NCBI RefSeq assembly: GCF_001013905.1
Contig: NZ_LN831790.1
Span: forward strand, 6,586,001 to 6,650,000
DNA: 64,000 nucleotides
From: Streptomyces leeuwenhoekii
GTDB lineage: Bacteria; Actinomycetota; Actinomycetes; Streptomycetales; Streptomycetaceae
Direction of reading: 5' to 3'
The notes under the pieces were generated by a model, which had not been told where the DNA came from, searched no databases, and saw nothing but the letters and a program-made list of their open reading frames with translations. Below, in pieces: positions 36,782-45,886 of the stretch. A program made the translations under genes and the position numbers. Within the stretch, counting starts at the first letter, position 1. Every line of letters starts with the position of its first letter.

Positions 36782-37860
36782 GCGTCCTGCAACTGCTCTT
36801 CGCGGCGCTGCTCGTGCTCGCCAACGGATTCTTCGTCGGCGCCGAGTTCGCCCTCGTCTCCGTCCGCCGCAGCCAGATCGAGCCGCTCGGCACCGCCCGC
36901 GCCCGGCAGGTCCTGTACGGGCTGGAGCGGCTGCCGCAGATGATGGCCGCCGCCCAGTTCGGCATCACCGTCTGCTCGCTGACCCTCGGCGCGGTCGCCG
37001 AGCCGACCGTCGCCCACCTGCTGGAGCCGGTCTTCGCCCGGATCCATCTGCCGCACGGGATGATCCACCCGCTCGGCTACGTCATCGCGCTCGCGGTGGT
37101 GGTCTTCTGCCACCTGGTCATCGGCGAGATGGTCCCGAAGAACCTGGCGATGGCCGCCCCGGAGAAGGCCGCGCTGTGGCTCAGCCCCGGCCTGGTCGCC
37201 TTCGCCCGGCTGTGCCGGCCGGTCACGGTCGCCCTCGGCGCCTGTGCCGGAGCCATCCTGCGGCTGTTCCGCGTCGAGCCCAAGGACGAGGTCGAGGCGG
37301 TCTTCACCAGCGAGCAGCTCAACCGGCTGGTGGAGGACGCCGGCCAGGCCGGACTCCTCGACCCGGAGGAGGCCGAGCGCCTGGAGGACGCCCTGGAGCT
37401 GGGCTCCCGCCCGGTGACGGACGTCCTGCTGGGGCGGGAGTCGCTGGTGACCGTCCCCCCGTCGGTCACCCCCGGCGAGATCGTCGAGCTCACCGCCCGC
37501 ACCGGGTACTCCCGCTTCCCCGTCACCGTCGGCCACGGCGCCTTCATGGGCTACCTGCACGTCAAGGACGTCCTGGACCTGGAGGACTCCGAGCGGGCCG
37601 TGCCGCAGCACCTGTGGCGGCCCATGACGACCCTGCGGTCCGAGCTGCCGCTCGACGACGCGCTCACCGTCATGCGGCGGGCCGCGACGCATCTGGCCCA
37701 GGTGGCCGACGCGTCCGGCAAGGTGCTCGGCCTGGTGGCGCTGGAGGACGTCCTGGAGCTGCTCGTGGGCGAGGTGCGCGACCCGGCCCACCGCGAGCCG
37801 GGCGGGGCGACGGTGACCGAGCCCCGCACCGGCAGCCCGGAAGGGGCCCTGACCCACTGA
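36778..37860 (+). CDS. CNNM/CorC-type membrane protein (second of two, no C-terminal domain)
   Basis: 360 residues. Same architecture as the gene before it: ANGFFVGAEFALVSVRRSQIEP, a membrane domain with CHLVIGEMVPKNLAMAAPEKAAL, and a CBS pair (YSRFPVTVGHGAFMGYLHVKDVL and VLGLVALEDVLELLVGEVRDP). It lacks the CorC/HlyC domain present in its partner and ends in a short hydrophilic tail. The 4-nt overlap and the unequal tails point to a fixed heteromeric pair. Confidence 0.93.
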   Translation: MSVLQLLFAALLVLANGFFVGAEFALVSVRRSQIEPLGTARARQVLYGLERLPQMMAAAQFGITVCSLTLGAVAEPTVAHLLEPVFARIHLPHGMIHPLGYVIALAVVVFCHLVIGEMVPKNLAMAAPEKAALWLSPGLVAFARLCRPVTVALGACAGAILRLFRVEPKDEVEAVFTSEQLNRLVEDAGQAGLLDPEEAERLEDALELGSRPVTDVLLGRESLVTVPPSVTPGEIVELTARTGYSRFPVTVGHGAFMGYLHVKDVLDLEDSERAVPQHLWRPMTTLRSELPLDDALTVMRRAATHLAQVADASGKVLGLVALEDVLELLVGEVRDPAHREPGGATVTEPRTGSPEGALTH

Positions 37861-37875
37861 ACCCGGGCGGCACGG

Positions 37876-37911
37876 CCGCGGGATCCGTCACATCGCCGGC
37901 GGATCCTGCGG
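37876..37911. terminator. Hairpin between convergent CNNM and AAA genes
   Basis: CCGCGGGATCCG (37876-37887) pairs with CGGATCCTGCGG (37900-37911) with one G-T pair. The right arm lies inside the 3' end of the AAA gene. Confidence 0.5.
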
Positions 37912-39756
37912 CCCCCGCCCCGACAGCACCTCGCCGTAGGCCTGCATCAGGTCCGGCAGCCGTAGCGTCGCCAGATCGTCCCGCGTCAGCGTGGCCGGGC
38001 AGACCGACAGCCGCAGGTCCCGGTAGGCGCAGCTCTTCTCGTACAGCGTGCGCAGGAACCGCCCGTTGCCCAGCTCGTCGATCCATCCCTGCTCGACGAC
38101 ATGTCCGGCGATCGAGCGCAGCTCGTCCAGCGCCTCGTCGTCCCACCGGTCGCCGTTCTCGGCGGCGAGCACCTTGCCGATCTCCGTCAGCTCCGCCGGC
38201 CGGTAGGAGGGGAAGTCGACGCGGGTGGTGAAGCGGGAGGACAGCCCGGGATTGGCGGTCAGCAGGCGGTCCATGCCCTCCGGGTAGCCGGCCAGGATCA
38301 CCACCAGATGGTCGCGGTTGTCCTCCGCCCGCTTCAGCAGCACCTGCAGCGCCTCGTCGCCGTAGGCGTCACCCTTGCCGTAGCCCGAGTTCGACAGGGA
38401 GTACGCCTCGTCCACGAAGAGGACGCCGCCGAGGGCGGAGTCGATCAGCTCGTTGGCCTTCACCGCCGTCTGCCCCAGGTACTCGCCCACCAGGTCGGCC
38501 CGCTGCGCCTCGACCAGATGGTCGCCGCCGAGCAGGCCGAGGGCGTAGAAGACCCGCCCGAGGATGCGGGCGACCGTGGTCTTGCCGGTGCCGGAGGGAC
38601 CGGAGAAGACGAAGTGCCGCTTGGGCGGCTGGACCGGCAGCCCCTGGCCGGCCCGCAGCCGGGCCATGTTCAACTGCGCGGACAGCGCCTTGACCTGCCG
38701 CTTCACCGGCTCCAGGCCCACCATGCGCTCCAGCTCGGCGAGCGCGTCCTCCAGTAACGCCGGGTCGGTGGGCCCGGCGGGCAGGGACGGCTCCGGGGCG
38801 GTCCGGGCCCGGACCGCCGGGCCGGGCACCGACGGCAGGGGAGCGGCCGGCGGCTGCGGAGCGGAGAGTTTCAGATCGCGCTCCTCGGCGCCGAAGAGCG
38901 TGTCCAGCCCGTCGGGGCCGTCCACGCCGTCCTGCCCGCTGCCGGTCAGGGCGATCGCCGCGAGATCGGTGTCGTCGGCCGTCTCGTCGTACCCGTCGCC
39001 CTCCGCGATGGCGGCGAGCCGGGCCGAGGTGTCCATGAAGGCCGGATCGACACTGTGCACCGCCCGGTACAGCGGGAGCGCCGCGGCGCTGCGGCCCGTG
39101 CCCTCGTGGGCGCGCGCCAGCCAGTAGCGCAGCTCCTTGCGCTGCGGCTGCTCGCTGCGGCACCGCATCAGGGCCGCCGACAGCAGTGGCTCGGCCTGCC
39201 CGTACATCTCCAGCCGGACCCGGGCCATGCCGCCGAACAGGCCGGCCTCGATGCCCAGCACGGGGTCGTCGAGCAGCGGGTCGGTGTGCCGGACGAGCTG
39301 CTCCCAATCCTTGACGAGATAGGCGCGGCAGGCGTGCAGGAAGCGGACCTGGCGGTCGGTGTCCACCGGCGGCAGCCCCGCCAGCGCCCGGTCCAGCTCC
39401 GGGACGTGGCGGCCGTCCAGCCAGTGGGAGGCGTGCGCGAGCAGCAGGTCGCGCGGGCTCTCCAGCACCGGCTGCACCCACCAGCCCAGCCAGTACCAGG
39501 AGTTGAGAGCGCGGCGGTGCCGGGCGCGCTGCTCGCCGAACCGGTCGCGGTGGCGGAACATGCGCAGCAGCGCGGTCGTGGTGTCCACGCGCAGCGCGTG
39601 CAGGCCCAGCCAGGCGTCGGCCATGCCGGGGTCCATCCGGACGGCGGCCCGGAACTCCTCCTCCGCCTGCGGATAGGCGCCCATGGTGTAGGCGTCCACG
39701 CCTCGCAGCCAGGCGAGGTCGGCCGGGGCCTTGGGGCCCTGCGTGCCGAAGTCCAT
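37888..39756 (-). CDS. TPR-AAA ATPase of EccA/CbbX type
   Basis: 622 residues, cytoplasmic. The ATG at 39756 has GGGGGAC just upstream, and the peptide starts DFGTQGPKAPADLAWLRGVD. The N-terminal 300 residues are TPR-like helices. A Pro-rich linker follows, then the CbbX/SpoVK-type AAA domain: Walker A GPSGTGKTT near residue 390, Walker B GGVLFVDEAYSL near 445, and the sensor segment LSSRFTTRVDFPSYRPAEL. This architecture is that of EccA, the AAA component of type VII (ESX) secretion, but no esx, eccB-D or WXG100 gene is adjacent. I infer a remodelling ATPase with unknown client. Confidence 0.9.
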   Translation of the reverse strand: MDFGTQGPKAPADLAWLRGVDAYTMGAYPQAEEEFRAAVRMDPGMADAWLGLHALRVDTTTALLRMFRHRDRFGEQRARHRRALNSWYWLGWWVQPVLESPRDLLLAHASHWLDGRHVPELDRALAGLPPVDTDRQVRFLHACRAYLVKDWEQLVRHTDPLLDDPVLGIEAGLFGGMARVRLEMYGQAEPLLSAALMRCRSEQPQRKELRYWLARAHEGTGRSAAALPLYRAVHSVDPAFMDTSARLAAIAEGDGYDETADDTDLAAIALTGSGQDGVDGPDGLDTLFGAEERDLKLSAPQPPAAPLPSVPGPAVRARTAPEPSLPAGPTDPALLEDALAELERMVGLEPVKRQVKALSAQLNMARLRAGQGLPVQPPKRHFVFSGPSGTGKTTVARILGRVFYALGLLGGDHLVEAQRADLVGEYLGQTAVKANELIDSALGGVLFVDEAYSLSNSGYGKGDAYGDEALQVLLKRAEDNRDHLVVILAGYPEGMDRLLTANPGLSSRFTTRVDFPSYRPAELTEIGKVLAAENGDRWDDEALDELRSIAGHVVEQGWIDELGNGRFLRTLYEKSCAYRDLRLSVCPATLTRDDLATLRLPDLMQAYGEVLSGRGPQDPPAM

Positions 39757-40187
39757 CACGTCCCCCACAGACCGTGCCCCCGTCGCCATGCCGCCGGGCC
39801 CGTCGCCCGCCGGCCGCCCAGGTCGAACCGCTGTGCCGCGGACCGGAGTTGCAAGGTGCGCGAAGCGGCCGTCCGCAGGTCGCACCGAGGGCATCGTACC
39901 CGCGGCCGTGCCGGCTCCGAAGGGCGCCGCAGGGGGCTCTCGACGCGGCGCGGGCACAGGGGGCGCACGATGTGGTGACTCACGGTGAGCGAACGATGTC
40001 GCGCGGCGCCCGCGCACGGGGCGGGGACAGGACGAAGCCCCCGGTCACGGGGGAACAACCGGGGGCTTCGCGTCTGTCGGCGGCCCTTCGTTTGGCCGCA
40101 CATTGAGAACGTAAGTCCTGTACGGCCCCTCGGTCAAGCGCAGTTGGGCCCACTCCGGCAAGTTGGCCGAGACCGATCTTCACCGGT
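39757..40187. other. Intergenic region with a strong hairpin, between the AAA and uridine-kinase-like genes
   Basis: 431 bases without a convincing gene. A minus-strand -10-like TACGAT lies at 39894-39899 and may belong to the AAA gene. CGAAGCCCCCGGT (40033-40045) and ACCGGGGGCTTCG (40058-40070) form a perfect 13-bp hairpin that probably terminates the uridine-kinase-like gene. Between 40075 and 40187 the DNA is less GC-rich but shows no open frame with Streptomyces codon use. Confidence 0.6.
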
Positions 40188-40841
40188 TCACCACACCGAG
40201 GACGGCCCGTCACCCTCCGTGAAGGAACGGCCTGTTTCAGCCGCTCCCTTCGGTCCCTGAAGCACCTCATAACCCTCACGACACTGCCGCACCAGCAGAT
40301 CGGCGTACGGCCGCGAGGGGTCGCCGGCGAAATGGCGCCGCTCCGCGCGGACCCATCCCTCCCAGAACTCCCGCTGCTCTTCGCCGTCCCGGGTCCGTCC
40401 CCGCTCCCACGCCTGCTCGCGCGGCAGGTCCATCCACAGCAGCAGGGCCAGATGCGGGCGCAGCGCCCGGCGTCCCGCACCGACGCCCTCGACCAGCACC
40501 ACCGGGGCGGGCGGCAGCTCCCGGGGCGGCCCGAAGCGCCGTGCCCGCCAGTCGTACGGGCGGTAGCGCGCCGCCTCACCCCGGCCGAGGGGCCCGATCA
40601 CCTGCTCCAGCAGCCGCCCGGTCCAGTCGAAGAGCTCCTCGTGGCTGGCGATGTCGTCCAGGCGGAGCACCGGCGCACCGCCGAGCGCCCGCCCCAACCG
40701 CCCGGCGAAGGTGGACTTTCCGGAGCCGGCGTGCCCGTCGACGCCGATCAGGCGGACCGGGCCGCAGGAGGGAGGGAGGCGGAGGATCCGGGAGGCGAGG
40801 TCGTGAATGGCTGGTCCTCGACGGTGCGGAAGGGCGGACAT
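40188..40841 (-). CDS. Uridine kinase-like P-loop protein
   Basis: 217 residues, cytoplasmic. P-loop LIGVDGHAGSGKSTFAGRL near residues 31-50. The acidic segment LRLDDIASHEELFDWTGRL and VVLVEGVGAGRRAL resemble uridine kinase/phosphoribulokinase members. WMDLPREQAWERGRTRDG is the lid-like part. A -10-like TAGAGT at 40859-40854 lies 12 nt before the ATG, so the leader would be only a few bases; no RBS is evident. The exact nucleoside substrate is uncertain, hence no symbol. Confidence 0.85.
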   Translation of the reverse strand: MSALPHRRGPAIHDLASRILRLPPSCGPVRLIGVDGHAGSGKSTFAGRLGRALGGAPVLRLDDIASHEELFDWTGRLLEQVIGPLGRGEAARYRPYDWRARRFGPPRELPPAPVVLVEGVGAGRRALRPHLALLLWMDLPREQAWERGRTRDGEEQREFWEGWVRAERRHFAGDPSRPYADLLVRQCREGYEVLQGPKGAAETGRSFTEGDGPSSVW

Positions 40842-41041
40842 CGGACGCCGTGCACTCTAGGGCCTTTCGTCCGGAAGTTCGGAGCGGGCCGGGCCCGCCG
40901 GGTCCGCGCCGGTGACCGTCGTCGGGGCCCGGGGACGTCGTACGGCACGGGTGCTGGCAGGAGCGTCCGCCTGCGGCCATAGTGGGCGCACAACCGTGCA
41001 ACGGACCTGCCCCGACTCGGACACCTGGGGGTCTTCCGCCC

Positions 41042-42403
41042 ATGAGCAGAGCCGAACAGCCGTCCCGCAGAACCGTTCTGGCCGCCGCGGTGGCCGCCGC
41101 CGCGGCCGGTGGCGCCTACCCGGCCGCCGCCGCGGACACCGTGACCGCCGCCGGCCCCGGCCGGGCCCCGGCCGGCCCGGTCGACCACCGGAGCTGGACC
41201 CGGTACCGCGACTGGCGGTCCGGAACCGCCCACGGCACCCGCGCCGTCGCGGGCGCCCGCCCCGGCATCGTGCTCGCCGTCCCGGCCGGCACCACCGAGT
41301 ACACCGACCCGCACACGGGCCGGACCGCCGCCTGGGAGTACGCCACCTGGACCTCCCCCGTCCACCGGCTCGCCGTCCCCTCGACGGAGGCCATCGTCTC
41401 CTGGAACGCCCACACGCCGGACGGCACCTGGATCCAGGCCGAGCTCATGGGCACCTACTCCGACGGCACCGACACGCCCTGGTACGTGATGGGCCGCTGG
41501 GCCGCCGGCGACCAGGACATCCGGCGCACCTCGGTCGACGGCCAGGGCGACGGCAGGAGCAGCGTCTGGACGGACACGCTGGCTCTCGACGAGCCCGCGA
41601 CCGGACTGCGGTTGGTCTCCTGCCGGCTGCGGCTGACCCTCTACCGCCGCCCCGGCACGCGGACGACCCCGACGGTGTGGCGCGTCGGCGTGATGGGCTC
41701 CGACGTCCCCGACCGCTTCACCGTGCCCGCCTCCACCCCCGGCCTCGCCCGGGAGCTGGCCGTCCCGCGCTATTCGCAGGAGATCCACAAGGGCCGGTAC
41801 CCCGAGTACGACAACGGCGGTGAGGCGTGGTGCAGCCCCACCTCCTCGCAGATGATCATCGAGTACTGGGGCGGCCGGCTCACCGAGGAGCAACTGGCCT
41901 GGGTCGACCCCTCGTACACCGACCCGCAGGTGTGCCACGCGGCCCGGTACACCTACGACCACCAGTACGCCGGCTGCGGGAACTGGCCGTTCAACGCGGC
42001 CTACGCGGCCACCTTCGACGGCCTCCAGGGCGTGGTCACCCGCCTCGGCTCCCTCACCGACCTGGAGACGCTGATCGCCGCGGGCATCCCGGCCATCACC
42101 TCGCAGTCCTTCCGCAAGGAGGAGCTGACCGGCGCCGGGTACGGCACGGCCGGGCACCTGATGACCGTGATCGGCTTCACCGCCGACGGGGACGTGATCG
42201 CCAACGACCCCGCCTCGCCGACCAACGAGGCGGTGCGGCGCGTCTACCGGCGGCGCGAATGGGAGAACATCTGGTTGAGGACCAAGCGGTACAACGCCGC
42301 CGGCAAGGTCGTCTCCGGCACGGGCGGCGTCTGCTACCTGTTCTTCCCGGCGCACCCGAGCCCGCGCCAGCGCAGGGCGCTCGCGGCGGTGGGCGTGCGC
42401 TGA
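41042..42403 (+). CDS. Exported C39-type cysteine peptidase
   Basis: 453 residues. The ATG at 41042 starts a Tat-type signal peptide (RAEQPSRRTVLAAAVAAAAA, then AAAAD). A beta-rich N-terminal domain (about 40-240) is followed by a Peptidase_C39_2 domain. The catalytic cysteine is Cys264 in GGEAWCSPTSSQMIIEYWGG. The histidine lies in AGHLMTVIGFTADGDV, and the third residue is probably Asp or Asn in VIANDPAS. The YSQEIHKGRYPEYDNGGEAWC lead-in is characteristic. Secreted to the wall or medium; substrate unknown. Confidence 0.9.
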   Translation: MSRAEQPSRRTVLAAAVAAAAAGGAYPAAAADTVTAAGPGRAPAGPVDHRSWTRYRDWRSGTAHGTRAVAGARPGIVLAVPAGTTEYTDPHTGRTAAWEYATWTSPVHRLAVPSTEAIVSWNAHTPDGTWIQAELMGTYSDGTDTPWYVMGRWAAGDQDIRRTSVDGQGDGRSSVWTDTLALDEPATGLRLVSCRLRLTLYRRPGTRTTPTVWRVGVMGSDVPDRFTVPASTPGLARELAVPRYSQEIHKGRYPEYDNGGEAWCSPTSSQMIIEYWGGRLTEEQLAWVDPSYTDPQVCHAARYTYDHQYAGCGNWPFNAAYAATFDGLQGVVTRLGSLTDLETLIAAGIPAITSQSFRKEELTGAGYGTAGHLMTVIGFTADGDVIANDPASPTNEAVRRVYRRREWENIWLRTKRYNAAGKVVSGTGGVCYLFFPAHPSPRQRRALAAVGVR

Positions 42404-42412
42404 ACCGTCCGA

Positions 42413-42453
42413 GGAAGGGCCCCCGGCATCCGCGGTGCGCCGGGGGCCCTTCC
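42413..42453 (+). terminator. Hairpin after the C39 peptidase
   Basis: GGAAGGGCCCCCGGC (42413-42427) pairs perfectly with GCCGGGGGCCCTTCC (42439-42453), 15 bp with an 11-nt loop. Confidence 0.85.
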
Positions 42454-42591
42454 CTGTGACCGACATCTCGGTCGCAAGGGCCGTTTTCGGTGGCAAGGTG
42501 GACACGTCGGCGGGGGTGCCGACGGGGGGCCTTCCGGCGGGCGATCTCCGGTGAGGGATGTCCGCAGCACGCACGAGACCAGCGAGATGCC

Positions 42592-42732
42592 ATGACCGCA
42601 CACACCGCCACCGCCGCCCGCGTCCGCACCGGCGGCCCCCAGGACGACGGCCCCAAGACCTTCGAGCACCTCATGGGCTGGGTCCTCGTCGTCGTGACCG
42701 CGATGCTGGTGACCCAGCTCGGTCTGCTCTGA
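42592..42732 (+). CDS. SCO1431-family small membrane protein
   Basis: 46 residues. A hydrophilic N-terminus (TAHTATAARVRTGGPQDDGP) is followed by one helix, EHLMGWVLVVVTAMLVTQLGLL, ending at the stop. It matches what I remember of the family named after S. coelicolor SCO1431, and the neighbourhood is right. The frame is open further upstream, but only the ATG at 42592 gives a sensible protein. Function unknown. Confidence 0.85.
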   Translation: MTAHTATAARVRTGGPQDDGPKTFEHLMGWVLVVVTAMLVTQLGLL

Positions 42733-43031
42733 CGTCCCTTCCGTGACGCGCCGCCGCGGGCCCCTCCCGCGGCCTGCGCCCGCCGCCGTGACGGGGCCGC
42801 CGCCGGGCCCGGGTCCTCGCTCCGGAGGCGTTCGAGCCTTTCTTGAGGTAAGCGGTCGTTAACTGGTGACGCGGTGCCCCGGATCGGGCATACTCACAGC
42901 GCACAGCCGCTGGTCAGCAGCTTCCGCGACCCGGAACGAGCGTCGGCCAGGCCCTCAGTACGACCCGGCGGAGCCGCCTCCACCCAAGGCGCGCGTCCGC
43001 CGTTGTGCCCGACAGGGAGGAGAGCGTCGCC

Positions 43032-44204
43032 ATGCCCGATCGCGCCCCGCAGCCGGTGGACCGACAACTGCCCACGGACGAGGCACGGGATCTGATCTCG
43101 CTCGTCCGCGACATCGCCCAGCGCGAGATCGCGCCGAAGGCGGCCGAGGAGGAGGACGCCGGGCACTTCCCCCGCGACCTCTTCGCCCTGCTCTCGGACT
43201 CCGGCCTGCTCGGTCTGCCGTACGACGCCGAGTACGGCGGCGGCGACCAGCCCTACGAGGTCTACCTCCAGGTCCTCGAGGAGCTCGCCGCGGCCCGCCT
43301 CACCGTCGGCCTCGGCGTCAGCGTGCACACCCTGGCCTGCTACGCGCCGGCCGCCCACGGCACCAAGGAGCAGCAGGTCGAGCACCTGCCCGCGATGCTC
43401 GGCGGCGGCCTCCTCGGCGGCTACTGCCTGTCCGAGCCGTCCTCCGGTTCCGACGCCGCGTCGCTGCGCACCAAGGCGGTGCGGGACGGCGACGACTGGG
43501 TGATCACCGGCACCAAGGCGTGGATCACGCACGGCGGCATCGCCGACTTCTACACCGTCATGGCGCGGACCGGGGAGGAGGGCCCGCGCGGGATCACCGC
43601 CTTCCTGGTCCCCGGTGACGCCGCGGGGCTGAGCGCCGCGGCGCCGGAGAAGAAGATGGGCCTGAAGGGCTCGCCCACCGCGCAGATCCACCTGGACGGG
43701 GTGCGGGTGCCGGACGCGCGGCGCATCGGCGACGAGGGGCAGGGCTTCGCCATCGCCCTGTCCGCGCTCGACTCCGGGCGGCTCGGCATCGCGGCCTGCG
43801 CGATCGGGCTGGCCCAGGCGGCGCTGGACGAGGCCGTGGCGTACGCGACCGAGCGGCGGCAGTTCGGCAGGCCGATCGCCGACTTCCAGGGCCTGCGCTT
43901 CATGCTCGCCGACATGGCGACCCAGATCGAGGCCGGGCGCGCGCTGTACCTGGCGGCGGCGCGGCTGCGCGACGCCGGCCGGCCGTTCGCCAAGCAGGCG
44001 GCGATGGCGAAGCTGCACTGCACCGACGCGGCGATGCGGGTCACCACCGACGCCGTCCAGATCCTCGGGGGCTACGGCTACACGGCGGACTTCCCGGCCG
44101 AGCGGTACATGCGCGAGGCCAAAGTCCTCCAGATCGTCGAGGGCACGAATCAGATCCAGCGGATGGTCATCGCCCGTCACCTCGCGGGTCCCGAGACACG
44201 CTGA
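43032..44204 (+). CDS. Acyl-CoA dehydrogenase
   Basis: FAD-dependent alpha,beta-dehydrogenation of acyl-CoA. 390 residues from the ATG at 43032 (GGAGGAG upstream). FAD and substrate motifs are YCLSEPSSGSDAASLRTKA and VITGTKAWITHGG; the catalytic Glu is in LQIVEGTNQIQRMVIARHL, the usual medium/short-chain position. ERRQFGRPIADFQGLRFMLADM and QILGGYGYTADFPAERYMREAK complete the pattern. A -10-like CATACT at 42891-42896 may drive it. Chain-length preference cannot be told. Confidence 0.95.
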   Translation: MPDRAPQPVDRQLPTDEARDLISLVRDIAQREIAPKAAEEEDAGHFPRDLFALLSDSGLLGLPYDAEYGGGDQPYEVYLQVLEELAAARLTVGLGVSVHTLACYAPAAHGTKEQQVEHLPAMLGGGLLGGYCLSEPSSGSDAASLRTKAVRDGDDWVITGTKAWITHGGIADFYTVMARTGEEGPRGITAFLVPGDAAGLSAAAPEKKMGLKGSPTAQIHLDGVRVPDARRIGDEGQGFAIALSALDSGRLGIAACAIGLAQAALDEAVAYATERRQFGRPIADFQGLRFMLADMATQIEAGRALYLAAARLRDAGRPFAKQAAMAKLHCTDAAMRVTTDAVQILGGYGYTADFPAERYMREAKVLQIVEGTNQIQRMVIARHLAGPETR

Positions 44205-44415
44205 GGTCGCCGGGCCCGCGCGGGGGCGCCGCGAGCCGGACCCACTCCGGGTCGTGGCGCCCGGGCAGGGTGCGGCCGCGGTCGGCCCAGGTCCGCATCA
44301 GCTCACGGTAGATCGGCGGGTCCGGAATCGGCGGCGGCACCGGCGGAACGGAATCCGCGGGGACCGGGACGAAGAGGCGGCGCTGACGCCCGGTCACCGA
44401 GTACGTGGGGGTCAT
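44167..44415 (-). CDS. Small proline-rich hypothetical protein
   Basis: 82 residues, no membrane helix or known domain. The centre is VPPVPPPIPDPPIYRELMRTW, followed by a WxxRGRTLPGRHDPEWVRLA segment that looks conserved. Codon third positions are nearly all G or C, which supports coding. The last 13 codons overlap the end of the acyl-CoA dehydrogenase gene on the other strand. I see no RBS, so the start is uncertain. Confidence 0.55.
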   Translation of the reverse strand: MTPTYSVTGRQRRLFVPVPADSVPPVPPPIPDPPIYRELMRTWADRGRTLPGRHDPEWVRLAAPPRGPGDLSVSRDPRGDGR

Positions 44416-44628
44416 ACCCGGGCAACGCGGAGAAGCCGGGACAGGTCACCGCTCGGTGTAATCGACCGTACGTTCGCAGAGGTGTGTCGCTTCAACACGT
44501 CCTACGCGGCGGGAACTGGACGTCCCGTCACCACGATTCGCGGCGGACGGCGGACCGCGTCGCGGCGTGGTGCGCCGCGACGCGGTCCGCCGCGGGAAAG
44601 GCGGGCGGGCCGCCCGGCCGGCGGCCGC

Positions 44629-45066
44629 TCAGGCGGCGTGGCGCCGCATCGTCGGCACGCGCATCGGGCGGGAGCCCGGGCCGCCGACGTGGGAGAACGG
44701 CTGCATCCGCCAGTCGAGACCCTGGGGGAGCGTCAGCAGCAGGGAGGTGTCCTGCTCCTGCGGCTGGAAGGACTCGTCCGCGGGACGGGCCTCCTCGGCC
44801 CGGCGGCCGGTGCCGGCGCAGACCGTGAGCCCGAACGGGTTCCACGGCGAGGCGCACAGGGCGTGCTCCGGCAGCACTTCCTCGTCCGCCAGCAGGGCGA
44901 TGGGCTGGGCGCACTCCGGGCAGATCACCCGGTACATCTCGAAGGTGTCGTACGCGTCGAGCTCCTCGTCGTCGAAGGCGTCGGGATCGACGCCCTCCGG
45001 CTCGGGCTCGACGACGGGCTGGTGTCGCGTGGGTGCGGTACGACCAGGGCGCTTAAGACTCTGCAT
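44629..45066 (-). CDS. Conserved hypothetical protein with CxxC motif
   Basis: 145 residues, cytoplasmic. The ATG at 45066 is preceded by GGGGGAG. After an acidic stretch (DPDAFDDEELDAYDTFEMY) comes VICPECAQPIALLADEEVLPEHALC, a possible zinc-binding site with CPEC and a later Cys. The C-terminal third is polar. I recognise it only as a protein common in Streptomyces; no function is known to me. Confidence 0.8.
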   Translation of the reverse strand: MQSLKRPGRTAPTRHQPVVEPEPEGVDPDAFDDEELDAYDTFEMYRVICPECAQPIALLADEEVLPEHALCASPWNPFGLTVCAGTGRRAEEARPADESFQPQEQDTSLLLTLPQGLDWRMQPFSHVGGPGSRPMRVPTMRRHAA

Positions 45067-45320
45067 GGGATTCTCCCCCTCGGGCTGGGCCGTGACGGCG
45101 CTGCGGCCTCGACCACACCAAGCACTTCCCGTCCCCTCCGCGGAGTAATCACGAGAACATCACGGAGCCCGTTCGAGGGATGTGGCGTTGGTCACATGTC
45201 GTTCGCAGGTGCCTCCGTGGGGCCGGTTTGTCCCCCGGCCGCCCCGCGACCGCCTCCCCGCCTCCCGACAAACCGGGCATGACCTGCGACGCTCGGGTAT
45301 CCGAGGGATCGCGCGCACTG

Positions 45321-45326
45321 TAGGTT
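45321..45326 (+). promoter_or_regulatory. -10 element of a probably leaderless Lrp transcript
   Basis: TAGGTT lies 7 nt before the ATG at 45334, so transcription would begin at or very near the start codon. No Shine-Dalgarno is present, in agreement. The 267-nt divergent gap to the CxxC gene shows nothing else that is clear. Confidence 0.55.
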
Positions 45327-45333
45327 CTGCGCC

Positions 45334-45774
45334 ATGGAGGAGCTGGACCGACAGATCGTGCAGCTGCTCGTCAAGGACGGGCGGATGAGTTACACCGACT
45401 TGGGCAAGGCCACGGGCCTGTCCACGTCCGCCGTGCATCAGAGGGTGCGCCGCCTGGAACAGCGCGGGGTCATCCGCGGCTACGCCGCGGTCGTCGACCC
45501 CGAGGCCGTCGGGCTGCCGCTGACCGCGTTCATCTCGGTGAAACCGTTCGACCCCAGCGCCCCCGACGACATCGCGGACCGCCTGGCAGGCGTCCCCGAG
45601 ATCGAGGCGTGCCACAGCGTGGCCGGCGACGAGAACTACATCCTCAAGGTCCGCGTGGCCACCCCGCACGAGCTGGAGGAGCTGCTGGCCCGCGTGCGCT
45701 CGCTGGCCGGGGTCTCCACCCGGACCACGGTGGTGCTGTCGACCCCGTACGAGGCGCGCCCGCCGCGGATCTGA
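45334..45774 (+). CDS. Lrp/AsnC-family transcriptional regulator (second)
   Basis: 146 residues. The HTH reads DRQIVQLLVKDGRMSYTDLGKATGLSTSAVHQRVRRLEQRG, then the RAM domain with VAGDENYILKVRVATPHELEELL. It is a more canonical Lrp (VxGxxDYxLKV type) than the one in the lysine module. A hairpin follows, and the next gene is an amidohydrolase with its own start region, so its targets are not shown by context. Confidence 0.93.
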   Translation: MEELDRQIVQLLVKDGRMSYTDLGKATGLSTSAVHQRVRRLEQRGVIRGYAAVVDPEAVGLPLTAFISVKPFDPSAPDDIADRLAGVPEIEACHSVAGDENYILKVRVATPHELEELLARVRSLAGVSTRTTVVLSTPYEARPPRI

Positions 45775-45791
45775 CACCGGGCGGACCCCCG

Positions 45792-45816
45792 CGGCCCCGT
45801 CGCGTCAGCGGGGCCG
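45792..45816 (+). terminator. Hairpin after the second Lrp gene
   Basis: CGGCCCCG (45792-45799) and CGGGGCCG (45809-45816) pair perfectly around a 9-nt loop. Confidence 0.55.
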
Positions 45817-45886
45817 TGCCGGGCCCCGGCCCGCTTACCCCCACCTGCGTGCGGGACGGGACGACACAGGCGCGAGACTGGTGTCC

